64,000 bases of DNA. Source: Orychophragmus violaceus. Lineage: Eukaryota > Streptophyta > Magnoliopsida > Brassicales > Brassicaceae. Below the pieces are notes generated by a model. The model ran no database searches and was not told the origin of the DNA. It saw nothing but the letters and a program-made list of their open reading frames with translations. This document shows positions 45,687 to 54,929 of this stretch, in pieces (positions within the stretch are counted from its first letter, which is position 1; every line of letters begins with the position of its first letter). Made by a program: the position numbers and the translations under genes. The stretch lies in assembly GCA_030180135.1 (NCBI GenBank), contig CM058234.1:27748766-27812765 (forward strand), given 5' to 3'.

Positions 45687-45704
45687 TGGCGCCGTTGCCG
45701 GGGA
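45687..45704 (+). other. Primer-binding site (Athila type)
   Basis: TGGCGCCGTTGCCGGGGA, the conserved Athila/Tat-group primer site, six bases after the 5' LTR. Confidence 0.92.
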
Positions 45705-45894
45705 CTCAACTGAGTTCGCCGATAGATTTTGTTTTAAAGTTTAGTCTAAGTCGTTTTTTATTTCTTTGTTACTGATTTTTCTCGGTTTGGCTTGTTTTGT
45801 TGCTGCAGGAATCGATATCAGCATCCAGTGTCGACCGACACCTCTCTAGTGTCGCCCGACATCGAGCTCGAGACCAGTGTTTTGAGTTCAGTGT

Positions 45895-47727
45895 ATGCCT
45901 AATCGACACACCCAAAGCAACCAGAGCGAAGAAATTTTGAACCTCAGGCTTGAGGAGCTTGCTAAACTTGAGAGAACGAACAGAAAGGGTCAGAGAACTT
46001 CAAAGATGATGAACAATCGTTTGATTTTGAGACCAGATGCTGAGGGAGTTCTGAGAGACCAACAGAACAACCCGTACAATGATCAGGGGCAAAGGATTGA
46101 TGCCCAAGGGCAGGTGATCCCTGAACCTGAGCAGCCTCAAGGTGAGAGGCAGATGGTCAATGCTGGAGGTAATGGACAGCAACCTAATCCTCCTGCTGCT
46201 GAGAGGACTCTTGCTGACTACAACCGACCCGATGAGTTTTATGCTAACCGGTCAGCAATTGTACCTCCTCCTTTTGAAAGGAATGAGTTTGAGCTCAAGA
46301 CTGTCTACTATACACTTCTGAGGCAGCATCCTTTCCATGGTCTTCCACATGAACAACCCATGGACCACATTGAGGATTTTGAAGCCTTCGTCACTGGGAT
46401 GAAGCACAATGGAGTGGGTTATGACTTCCTTTTCCTCAAGCTTTTTCCATACTCTCTTGCTGGAGAAGCTGCAGCTTGGCTTAAGCAACTTCCACCTGGG
46501 AAGTTAACTACTTGGGATGCAGTGAAGAGAGAGTTCCTGCGACATTTCTATGATGATGCTCGCTCCGATCAGCTCAGACAGGATCTTCTGACATTCACTC
46601 AGGGACCTACAGAGCCACTTAAGTCTGCTTGGGTAAGGTTCAAGATGTACCAACGAGACTGTCCCCATCATGGATTCTCTGAAGTTCAGCTGCTGGGCAT
46701 TTTCTTCAGAGGTGTGGATCTCTGGTACCAGTCCACGTTGGATGCTGCCAGCAATGGTAACTTCAACACAAAGACTCCTGAACAGGCTAGAGTGTTGATT
46801 GAGAACTTGGTGAGCAGCAATAGTACCAAGACTGCAGATCAGAGAAGGAAGGAGTCTGGTGGAAAGGTTGATCATCTGCAGATAGCTGAGATGAAGAACA
46901 AGTTGGATACTGTTCACAGCTTGTTGACTAGTAAGAAGCATGTCCACTTTGCTCAAGATGTTGAAGAGTTTGGACCTGAAGAAGGCTGCACAGAAGAAGA
47001 TGTGAACTACATTAGTGGTTCTGGATTTCAAGGAAACAAGTTTGGGAATCAGCAGAACAACAAGTTCTTCAATGGTGGACAGAAGAGTGCTTTCACAAGC
47101 AATCAAAACTCTTCTGGATATGGTCAGAGTGCTGGTTACCAGAAGCCTTTTCAGCAGAACAACTCCTATCAGAGGACCTATGGATCATCTTCCTATCAGA
47201 CACCTCCTGCTACTAATGCTCATGAGAGTAAGCTGGAAGCTATGATGGAGCAGTTGTTGGAAGGTCAGACGAAAACTGCTGTGGATTTCAAAAAGAAGAT
47301 AGATGTTGTCTATGCTGATTTGAATGAGAAGCTTGAATCCTTGAGTACACATATGAAGCAATTGGACTCTCAAGTTGCTCAAACTGCTGGAGCTATTATG
47401 AGGCAAGCCGGATTCCTTCCTGGAAGCACATATACCAACCCCAAGCATCACTGCAATGCAATATCACTGCGGAGTGGGAAGGAGCTGCACACCATCCCTA
47501 TTAGGCAGATCAGTGATAAGGAGATCGAAGAGATAGAAGAATTTGAAGAAGAGTACGAAGCTGCGAAACGAGTGTCGACCGACACTGCTTCTGCACGTCG
47601 GGCGACACCCACTTCTTCGAGTTCTAGTGATAAACGGAAATCGACCGAGACCAATTGCAAGGTCGATGACAGATCGAGATCAAGCAATGTCGACCGACAC
47701 CAAGCTGATGTCGGTCGACACCAGTAG
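45895..47727 (+). CDS. Gypsy gag protein
   Basis: Gag forms the particle for element RNA. The ATG at 45895 opens 610 codons. The retrotrans_gag domain spans residues about 140-290, with ETWLKQLPPG-like AAAWLKQLPPGKLTTWDAVK and FLRHFYDDARSDQLRQDL. A Gln/Asn/Ser-rich region follows (FGNQQNNKFFNGGQKS). The C-terminus (AISLRSGKEL at about residue 525) is the usual Athila gag-protease linker, and RVSTDTASARR and NVDRHQADVGRHQ are encoded by the 12-base DNA motif. The frame ends in TAG at 47725-47727. The next codons continue in the same frame into pol without another stop, so this TAG is either a readthrough signal or a single disabling mutation. Confidence 0.93.
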   Translation: MPNRHTQSNQSEEILNLRLEELAKLERTNRKGQRTSKMMNNRLILRPDAEGVLRDQQNNPYNDQGQRIDAQGQVIPEPEQPQGERQMVNAGGNGQQPNPPAAERTLADYNRPDEFYANRSAIVPPPFERNEFELKTVYYTLLRQHPFHGLPHEQPMDHIEDFEAFVTGMKHNGVGYDFLFLKLFPYSLAGEAAAWLKQLPPGKLTTWDAVKREFLRHFYDDARSDQLRQDLLTFTQGPTEPLKSAWVRFKMYQRDCPHHGFSEVQLLGIFFRGVDLWYQSTLDAASNGNFNTKTPEQARVLIENLVSSNSTKTADQRRKESGGKVDHLQIAEMKNKLDTVHSLLTSKKHVHFAQDVEEFGPEEGCTEEDVNYISGSGFQGNKFGNQQNNKFFNGGQKSAFTSNQNSSGYGQSAGYQKPFQQNNSYQRTYGSSSYQTPPATNAHESKLEAMMEQLLEGQTKTAVDFKKKIDVVYADLNEKLESLSTHMKQLDSQVAQTAGAIMRQAGFLPGSTYTNPKHHCNAISLRSGKELHTIPIRQISDKEIEEIEEFEEEYEAAKRVSTDTASARRATPTSSSSSDKRKSTETNCKVDDRSRSSNVDRHQADVGRHQ

Positions 47728-50700
47728 CGTACAGACTCTGATGCTACAAAGAACGCTCTTATAGCTGGTGGGAAGGTGTATAAACCCAAGGCACCTTTCC
47801 CAAACCCGAAGCAGTCTAAGTTTGAACGGTTCAAGGCTAAATACATGGCTATGCTGAGCAAGCTAACTCTCCCAATGCCATTGATGGATGCTATCAACAA
47901 CAACCCAGTGTTGAAAAGGTGTTTGAAACATATGTTGACTTCTGACATGGGAGATGAAGAGTGTGTGATGATGATCACTGAAGTCTGTAGTGCCGTCATT
48001 TTAAACAGAGTTCATGAGAAGCAAAATAACCCAGGGAGCTTTGTCTTGGACTGTACAATCTTCAGCAACAGATTTGAGAGGTCACTGTGTGATTTGGGTT
48101 CAAGTGTCAATCTAATGCCATATTCAGTTGCTAAGCAGATGGGAATGACAGACTTCACACCTACTAGGATCTCCTTGATTCTAGCTGATCGCTCCATGAG
48201 AATTCCTGAAGGTCTCTTGGAAGATGTACCGGTGAAGATTGGTGAATGTGTTATCCCAACTGACTTCGTAGTCCTGCAGTACAATGATGAGCCTAAGGAC
48301 CCTCTTATCTTGGGCAGACCATTCTTGGCTACAGCTGGTGCCATCATTGATGTGAAAAGAGGAAAGATTGGACTAAATGTGGGTGATCTGGTGATGAATT
48401 TTGACATGGACAAGTTGATGAGACACCCCACCATTGATGGACAGACCTTCTATGTTGATACGATTGAGAATCTGGCTGCAGAATTCTTCAATCAGATGCA
48501 TCCTGTCGACCCTTTGGAGAGAGCCTTAATGAGTTCCGAGCATGAGTTGGAGCTGGAGGATGAAGCTGCTACTGGATATTTGAGGCTGATGGACGCTACT
48601 GAGCAAGTGATGAACTTGGAAGTGGCCGATGACATTCAGTGTCGACCGACACCACAAGCGAATCGGTCGACACCAGCTGCGAGAGATTGGAGCGAGGAGA
48701 AAGCTCCAAAGATCGAGTTGAAGCAGCTACCGGCAGGCCTCAAATATGCGTTCTTAGGTAAAAACTCCACTTATCCTGTCATTGTCAATGCTGATTTGAA
48801 TAACGCAGAACTCACTTTACTGCTAAGCAAGCTGCGCAAGCATCGCAAGGCTCTTGGCTATTCTCTTGATGATATTTCAGGTATCTCTCCGGACTTGTGC
48901 ATGCATAGGATACACCTTGAGGATGAGAGCATGTCGTCAATTGAGAACCAGAGGCGTTTGAATCCTAACCTGAAAGAGGTTGTGAAGAAGGAGATCATGA
49001 AGCTGCTGCAAGCTGGGATCATCTATCCTATTTCAGACAGTGATTGGGTCAGCCCAGTTCATGTGGTTCCTAAGAAGGGAGGAGTCACAGTGGTGAAGAA
49101 TGAAAAGAATGAGCTGATTCCTACGAGGACAATCACTGGTCACAGGATGTGCATAGACTACAGGAAGTTGAATGCAGCCACCAGAAAAGACCACTTTCCA
49201 CTCCCTTTCATTGATCAGATGTTGGAAAGGTTGGCGAATCATCCTTACTACTGCTTCTTGGATGGTTATTCTGGTTTCTTTCAGATCCCTATCCACCCAG
49301 AGGACCAGGAGAAGACTACATTTACCTGTCCCTATGGCACCTTTGCATACCGCAGAATGCCTTTCGGACTGTGTAATGCTCCTGCGACGTTTCAGAGATG
49401 CATGATGTCTATCTTCACAGACATGATAGAGGATTTTATGGAGGTCTTCATGGATGATTTCTCTGTCTACGGACCATCTTACCATGCTTGTTTGGATAAT
49501 CTATGCAAGGTGCTAGCTCGCTTTGAGGAAAAGCACCTGGTTTTGAACTGGGAGAAATGTCATTTTATGGTCAAGAATGGCATTGTACTTGGGCATAGAG
49601 TTTCTGAGGCAGGAATTGAGGTGGACAGAGCTAAGATTGAGGTGATGACAGGGCTGCAGGCACCGGATTCAGTCAAAGGAATAAGGAGTTTTCTTGGGCA
49701 TGCTGGTTTTTACAGGAGATTTATTAAAGACTTCAGCAAGATAGCTAGACCACTTACTGCACTTCTCTGCAAGGATGTGAAGTTTGAGTTCACAGATGAG
49801 TGTCATGCTGCATTCAAGGAGCTGAAACAGGCCTTGATCTCGGCTCCAATTGTGCAACCACCGGATTGGAATCTGCCTTTTGAGGTGATGTGTGATGCCA
49901 GCGATTATGCAGTAGGAGCTGTGCTTGGGCAGAAGAAGGACAAGAAGCTCCATGCTATCTATTATGCCAGTAGAACTCTCGATGATGCTCAAAGGAATTA
50001 TGCAACCACTGAGAAGGAGTTGTTGGCAGTTGTGTTTGCATTCGAGAAGTTCCGACCATATCTGATTGGATCCAAGGTAGTTGTGCATACTGACCATTCT
50101 GCGCTTAAGTATCTGATGCAGAAGAAAGATGCTAAGCCAAGGTTGCTGAGATGGATTTTGTTGCTCCAAGAGTTTGACATAGAGGTGAGAGACAAGAAAG
50201 GAGTAGAGAATGGTGTTGCTGATCACTTATCACGGATTAGGATCGATGAGGACGTTCCTATAGATGATTTTCTACCAGAGGAGAACATCTACAAGGTTGA
50301 GACAGGATTTCAGGCAGTTTCTGCGAGTTCACTGCCTTCTACACGGGTTGCAGAGCAGGTGTCGGTCGACACTCAGTTCATGTCGGTCGACACCCGACTC
50401 GAAAAAGCGGACGATAATCGATCAACCTCGACACCGTTTGGCCGATTAGGTACGATGTCGGTCGACATCAACACTGATGTCGGTCGACACCTGTTGCGGT
50501 TGCAGGCTGCTATTCTCGATGATGAAGCTGACATGTTCATAGCTGCAGTCGCCCAAGGTTCTCTCTCTACGAGACCTTGGTACGCCGACATAGCCAACTA
50601 CCTTGCTGCAGATGATGAGCCTGAAGTATTTAAAGGCTATGCTAAGAAGAAGTTCCTTAGGGAAGTCAGGCGCTATTATTGGGATGAACCCTACTTGTAC

Positions 50701-51867
50701 AAGCACTGCTCTGATGGTATCTACAGACGTTGCATTGCCGAGTGTGAAGTTGATAATGTGTTGTACCACTGCCATGGTTCTGAGTATGCTGGACACTTTG
50801 CTACATTCAAGACAGTGTCTAAGGTTCTTCAAGCAGGCTTCTCGTGGCCTACGTTGTTCAAGGATGCTCAGTTGTTCATCTCTCAGTGTGATGTGTGTCA
50901 GAGGAGGGGGAAGATCAGCAAGAGACATGAGATGCCACAAAACTTCATCCTCGAGGTTGAAGTCTTTGACTGCTGGGGCATCGACTTCATGGGTCCGTTT
51001 CCATCTTCCTATGGGAACATGTACATTCTGGTTGCTGTGGACTACGTCTCTAAGTGGGTTGAAGCGCTTGCTAGTCCGACCAATGACTCTTCGGTAGTTC
51101 TTAAGCTGTTTAAGACTATCATCTTCCCCAGATTTGGAGTGCCTAGGATTGTGATAAGTGATGGTGGTTCTCACTTCATCAACAAGGTCTTCGAGAAGTT
51201 GCTTAAGAAGCATGGTGTTAATCATCGTGTGGCTACTCCATATCACCCTCAGACTAGTGGACAGGTTGAGGTTTCAAACCGACAGATCAAGGAGATTCTG
51301 GAGAAGACAGTGGGAAAGACTAGGAAGGACTGGTCTGCTAAGCTGGATGATGCGTTGTGGGCCTACAGGACTGCGTTTAAGACGCCACTGGGGACTACAC
51401 CATTCCATCTCCTCTATGGGAAAGCCTGTCACCTTCCAGTTGAGCTTGAGCACAAGGCTAGATGGGCTGTCAAACAAATGAACTATGACCTCAAGCCTGC
51501 AGTTGAGAGACGTCTGATACAACTTAATGAGTTAGATGAGATTCGCCACCATGCCTATGAGAACTCAAAGCTGTACAAGGAGCGTACAAAGGCATATCAT
51601 GATAAGAAGATCATCTCACGCAACTTCGAACCCAATGATCAGGTACTTCTATACAATTCTCGTCTAACATTGTTTCCTGGGAAGTTGCGTTCTCGTTGGT
51701 CAGGTCCATTCACCGTTAAGGAAGCTAGACCGCACGGAGCTGTTATCTTGATGAATTCCAAAGGCGAGGAGTTCACAGTCAATGGGCAAAGGGTGAAACA
51801 TTACTGGGCGAAAACTGCGATTCCAGAAGGCAACATTGTCCATCTGGATAATCCACCCAATGCCTAA
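47728..51867 (+). CDS. Gypsy pol polyprotein (PR-RT-RH-IN)
   Basis: The frame is continuous with gag past the TAG and has no ATG near its start; the first likely codon is a GTG at 47776. Domains in order follow. Aspartic protease: FSNRFERSLCDLGSSVNLMP (D-L-G-S core), about 48050-48360. Reverse transcriptase: YCFLDGYSGFFQIPIH, RMPFGLCNAPATFQRC and the catalytic FMDDFSVYG (49447). RNase H: CDASDYAVGAVLGQ and HTDHSALKYL. Integrase: zinc finger with CDVCQRRGK, catalytic core FMGPFPSSYGNMYILVAVDY, DGGSHF and the Glu in SGQVEVSNRQIKEIL. A C-terminal LFPGKLRSRWSGPFTVKEA segment closes the protein. All catalytic boxes look intact. Motif-encoded peptides sit in the PR-RT linker (IQCRPTPQANRSTP) and the RH-IN linker (SVDTQFMSVDTRL and MSVDINTDVGRH). 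Confidence 0.94.
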   Translation, partial: RTDSDATKNALIAGGKVYKPKAPFPNPKQSKFERFKAKYMAMLSKLTLPMPLMDAINNNPVLKRCLKHMLTSDMGDEECVMMITEVCSAVILNRVHEKQNNPGSFVLDCTIFSNRFERSLCDLGSSVNLMPYSVAKQMGMTDFTPTRISLILADRSMRIPEGLLEDVPVKIGECVIPTDFVVLQYNDEPKDPLILGRPFLATAGAIIDVKRGKIGLNVGDLVMNFDMDKLMRHPTIDGQTFYVDTIENLAAEFFNQMHPVDPLERALMSSEHELELEDEAATGYLRLMDATEQVMNLEVADDIQCRPTPQANRSTPAARDWSEEKAPKIELKQLPAGLKYAFLGKNSTYPVIVNADLNNAELTLLLSKLRKHRKALGYSLDDISGISPDLCMHRIHLEDESMSSIENQRRLNPNLKEVVKKEIMKLLQAGIIYPISDSDWVSPVHVVPKKGGVTVVKNEKNELIPTRTITGHRMCIDYRKLNAATRKDHFPLPFIDQMLERLANHPYYCFLDGYSGFFQIPIHPEDQEKTTFTCPYGTFAYRRMPFGLCNAPATFQRCMMSIFTDMIEDFMEVFMDDFSVYGPSYHACLDNLCKVLARFEEKHLVLNWEKCHFMVKNGIVLGHRVSEAGIEVDRAKIEVMTGLQAPDSVKGIRSFLGHAGFYRRFIKDFSKIARPLTALLCKDVKFEFTDECHAAFKELKQALISAPIVQPPDWNLPFEVMCDASDYAVGAVLGQKKDKKLHAIYYASRTLDDAQRNYATTEKELLAVVFAFEKFRPYLIGSKVVVHTDHSALKYLMQKKDAKPRLLRWILLLQEFDIEVRDKKGVENGVADHLSRIRIDEDVPIDDFLPEENIYKVETGFQAVSASSLPSTRVAEQVSVDTQFMSVDTRLEKADDNRSTSTPFGRLGTMSVDINTDVGRHLLRLQAAILDDEADMFIAAVAQGSLSTRPWYADIANYLAADDEPEVFKGYAKKKFLREVRRYYWDEPYLYKHCSDGIYRRCIAECEVDNVLYHCHGSEYAGHFATFKTVSKVLQAGFSWPTLFKDAQLFISQCDVCQRRGKISKRHEMPQNFILEVEVFDCWGIDFMGPFPSSYGNMYILVAVDYVSKWVEALASPTNDSSVVLKLFKTIIFPRFGVPRIVISDGGSHFINKVFEKLLKKHGVNHRVATPYHPQTSGQVEVSNRQIKEILEKTVGKTRKDWSAKLDDALWAYRTAFKTPLGTTPFHLLYGKACHLPVELEHKARWAVKQMNYDLKPAVERRLIQLNELDEIRHHAYENSKLYKERTKAYHDKKIISRNFEPNDQVLLYNSRLTLFPGKLRSRWSGPFTVKEARPHGAVILMNSKGEEFTVNGQRVKHYWAKTAIPEGNIVHLDNPPNA

Positions 51868-53208
51868 TCGCATTACGGTCAAGCTATTGACGTTAAACGA
51901 GCGCTGAGTGGGAGGCAACCCACTGTAGGTTAGTTTTTGTTTCTTTTGAGTCTTTGTCCTTGTGTCTTTTGATTTTTCTGGTTTTTGTGTGCTAGAACCG
52001 TCAAAAACAGGTTTGCAGACAGCAGTGTCGGTCGACACTCCATTAGTGTCGGTCGACACCAAAATCGAGAACACGGATGGAAATCGATCACGCTCGATTA
52101 CGAGTAAGTCGATGTCGACCAAAGGCTAATGTTGCCCGACGTTGTCCGTGTGTCGGTCGACATCGACTGTGACCACATGTAGGATTTCTGTTTTCTCCAG
52201 TTCTCGGCTACTTATACCTTGTTCTCCCGAACCCATGCTGCGATTGCATTGGGGACAGTGCAGTCTAAGTGTGGGGGGAGGTGGCTACTGACATTGTGTT
52301 TTGTTTTCTTAGAGTCAGTCCCTTGTTTTTCACTTGTTTTCAAATTATTTTATTGAGTCAAAATGTGTATGAAACTATGATTTTTCGAGGAAATATTTCG
52401 CTGGAACAGGAACTAAGTGACCATTGAATAGACTTGCAGTAATTCTATGACTATTAGAAAACCCCAAACGGATCAACTTACCAAGGACACCCATATCTAA
52501 CCAGGTATTCAGAGGATCCATCACTAACTTCACCTCTAATCCTGACTTTATTTTCTTACTTAGGGGCTTGAGATCTCTGGATCGGATTCCTCTGATGTAC
52601 TTGACACAGCCTGTGATCCTGTTTGAGTATGGTTCCTGATTTTCCCCTCCCTTGAAAGTAAAAAAAAAAAAAAGAGAGATTAAAACCGAGGATAAGCTAG
52701 TAGCTTCGAAGTGGTCACGGGAGTGGTAGAGACCCCTATTACCTCATGTGTATCCATGGAAAGATCCAAAGTTACACCCCGAATAAAAAGGGAAGAGCAC
52801 TGATAAAAAAAAATGATACCCAGTGGGGAAAAATCAGTTGCTAAGGGAGAAAGGGAAAAGAAAGGAACCAGAAACCGACAGTTTGGTGGTCAGTAACTGA
52901 CTGAGTTGAGTCCATGTGTCCTCTGATCGATACTCCCTCTGTAAGACCGCACCTAATTGTATACAGAGGTTAGTGTGGTGAACTTGAATATCCTAATCTG
53001 ATTGTGGAGTTTACTTGGGACAGTTGCTAAGTGTGGGGGAAGTATATTGTGGTCTTGACATCTGCAGGAAAGTTTTCAGTGGTTTACTAAGTGAATGTGA
53101 ATGCGAAAGTTCCTAGGACGAAATGAGTTTCTGAGTTTTCAAACCTCTTTCTTATGCTTTAGTTCTTTTACTTGCTTGAGGGCAAGCAAGAGCTAAGTGT
53201 GGGGGAGT
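51868..53208 (+). other. Gypsy non-coding 3' region and polypurine tract
   Basis: This holds the conserved Athila phrases GCTGAGTGGGAGGCAACCCA, then GGGGACAGTGCAGTCTAAGTG and CTTGAGGGCAAGCAAGAGCT, ending in the polypurine tract AAGTGTGGGGGAGT beside the 3' LTR. No envelope-like frame is seen. Motifs lie at 52026, 52047, about 52130 (variant) and 52151. Confidence 0.85.
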
Positions 53209-54342
53209 TGATATATCATGGTTTTTCTAGGTTTTCAACCATGATATAGTTGTGTATATTGAGTCTTTAACCTGGTTTTTCGAGTCTATTGAGTCTTCTA
53301 CAGGTAGGCTTGCGTTTGGAGCAAAGAGTGGGATTATAGGACATTTCTGGTGATTGGTGCAACGAGCTGAAGTTGGTGTCTCGACCACGACTGGATGTCG
53401 ACCGACACTGACCTTGGTGTCGGTCGACACTGAGCGCGACAGAGTCTTATACGCGAGTTGAAGACAAGTTTTGAAGAATTGCAAAAAGACCCAGAAGTTT
53501 CCCCTAATTCTAATCTAGCCCCAAAACGAGTTTAGGAGTTTTAATTAGGTTTTCAGACTCATTATCACTTATCTTGTTCTTACTTTTGTTCTTGCTTGGA
53601 GATTGAGAGATTTGTGCCAAGGGGCTGTTCTTGCTACTTGTAACCTTTGAGAGAAGGATTTCGAACCCCTTTACTTATCTATTCAGTCTTTTGGTTTTCT
53701 ATTCAATGATGTGTTGTTATTCTGATAATATGTCTGAGTAGTAACCTAGTTAGATTTAGGAATTCTCATAAGGGTTTTATGCATGTTTAGATAACTGATT
53801 GATTAGGATTCTAAATCTATTCGTTCATCGCCTAAGTTGTACTTAATACTGAATTCTGGACTGATCACCTAGGGTTTAGATCTGAGATAATTAACTTAGC
53901 ACGAGAGTGTGAGTTATAATCTGAATAAACTTAGTGTGAGCAATTTGACTAGATACAAAGAGATTTGGTTTAGGAGAATTGTGAACCGAAGAACCTGTTC
54001 TTAATGCTTGTTTAGAACTCTAGGATCACAAAGAGATTTGGATCGCTAGGTTGCTAGATATAGAAATAATCTCAGCGAGAGTTGGATTGTTTAGCATTGT
54101 GTTTCTAGTTCTTGAACTCGAGCTTAATCTGAATCCGGTTAGTTAAGTGTCTAGCATTGTATGATTCCCGAGAACTTCCTAAGTCTGACGCCTTTCTCCT
54201 ATTGAAAATACCCCTATCTTTACTTGCTTTCTTTTATTGCTTTCTTCTGATTGATTTAGCTTAACTTGAGAACATATAGTCTATCGTGTGAAACGTGAGT
54301 CCTTGTGGATACGATACCCCTGAATACTACAATAGCATAACT
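53209..54342 (+). repeat. Gypsy 3' LTR, missing its last 41 bases
   Basis: It begins TGATATATCATGG directly after the polypurine tract and runs to CAATAGCATAACT at 54342. The equivalent of 45640-45680 is missing, and unrelated AT-rich sequence follows. A motif pair lies at 53396 and 53418. Confidence 0.9.
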
Positions 54343-54375
54343 ATAAATACTAGAGGAATTATTTTCTAGTGTTTT

Positions 54376-54415
54376 GTGAATAGTGTCACACTATATTTGG
54401 TGTAACACTATTCAC
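54376..54415. repeat. Imperfect inverted repeat (hairpin) after the gypsy LTR
   Basis: GTGAATAGTGTCACAC is followed after a short loop by GGTGTAACACTATTCAC, giving 16-17-base arms with one mismatch. It may be the core of a small foldback element; no target duplication is seen. Confidence 0.6.
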
Positions 54416-54929
54416 AACACTATACATTAATACAACACTAAACATTAAAATATTGTGGTCCAAATATACTAATTCTGATAATTAGTACGATATAATTTTT
54501 TCACAATTTGTAACTTACCATTAATTGAAAAAATCAACCCTACAATATTCTACTAAACTTAAATAAAATATCAAATGGATGATTGATAGAGGAACTCAAC
54601 ATAACTAGCTACACGAACCCTAAGATCTTTAGACATCTTATTCAATAGTTACAAGTGTGGGGGCAAGTGTCAAACAATAGTTCTTTAATATGCCATGTGT
54701 AACATATTAGTTCATGACTAGCCATTAAGTGCACCGGATTTCGATAAGATATTTACATTGATCGAAGACAAACTTAACGTACAAATAAATCTAACTAAGG
54801 CCCGCCAAACCCAATATATTTATGGCGCCTAAATTACCATAAACCGCAAATACCCTAACCATTATAACCTCTCTCAAATTCAGAGAGTTTTTCAAATTCC
54901 GTTCGTCTTACATTTATTTTCTCAACGGA

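Larger units (their letters stand above)
44535..54342 (+). mobile_element. Athila-like Ty3/gypsy retrotransposon
   Basis: Order of parts: partial 5' LTR, primer site GGCGCCGTTGCCGGGGAC (Athila type), gag, protease, reverse transcriptase, RNase H, integrase, 1.3-kb non-coding 3' region, polypurine tract GTGGGGGAG, and partial 3' LTR. Integrase after RNase H is the Ty3/gypsy order. No envelope-like ORF follows pol. Gag and pol are open apart from one TAG. The 5' LTR lacks its first 32 bases and the 3' LTR its last 41, so no target duplication is visible. The LTRs differ by scattered substitutions and small indels. At least sixteen exact TGTCG..CGACA motifs lie across the element. Confidence 0.93.

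Noticed and set aside
46504..51246. Long antisense frames within gypsy gag-pol (for example 46504-47106, 50446-51246 minus)
   Set aside because: They are shadows of a strongly coding sense strand, show no domains and overlap catalytic boxes on the plus strand.
51868..53208. Envelope-like ORF expected after pol in Athila elements
   Set aside because: No frame of useful length with membrane segments is present; the region reads as non-coding.
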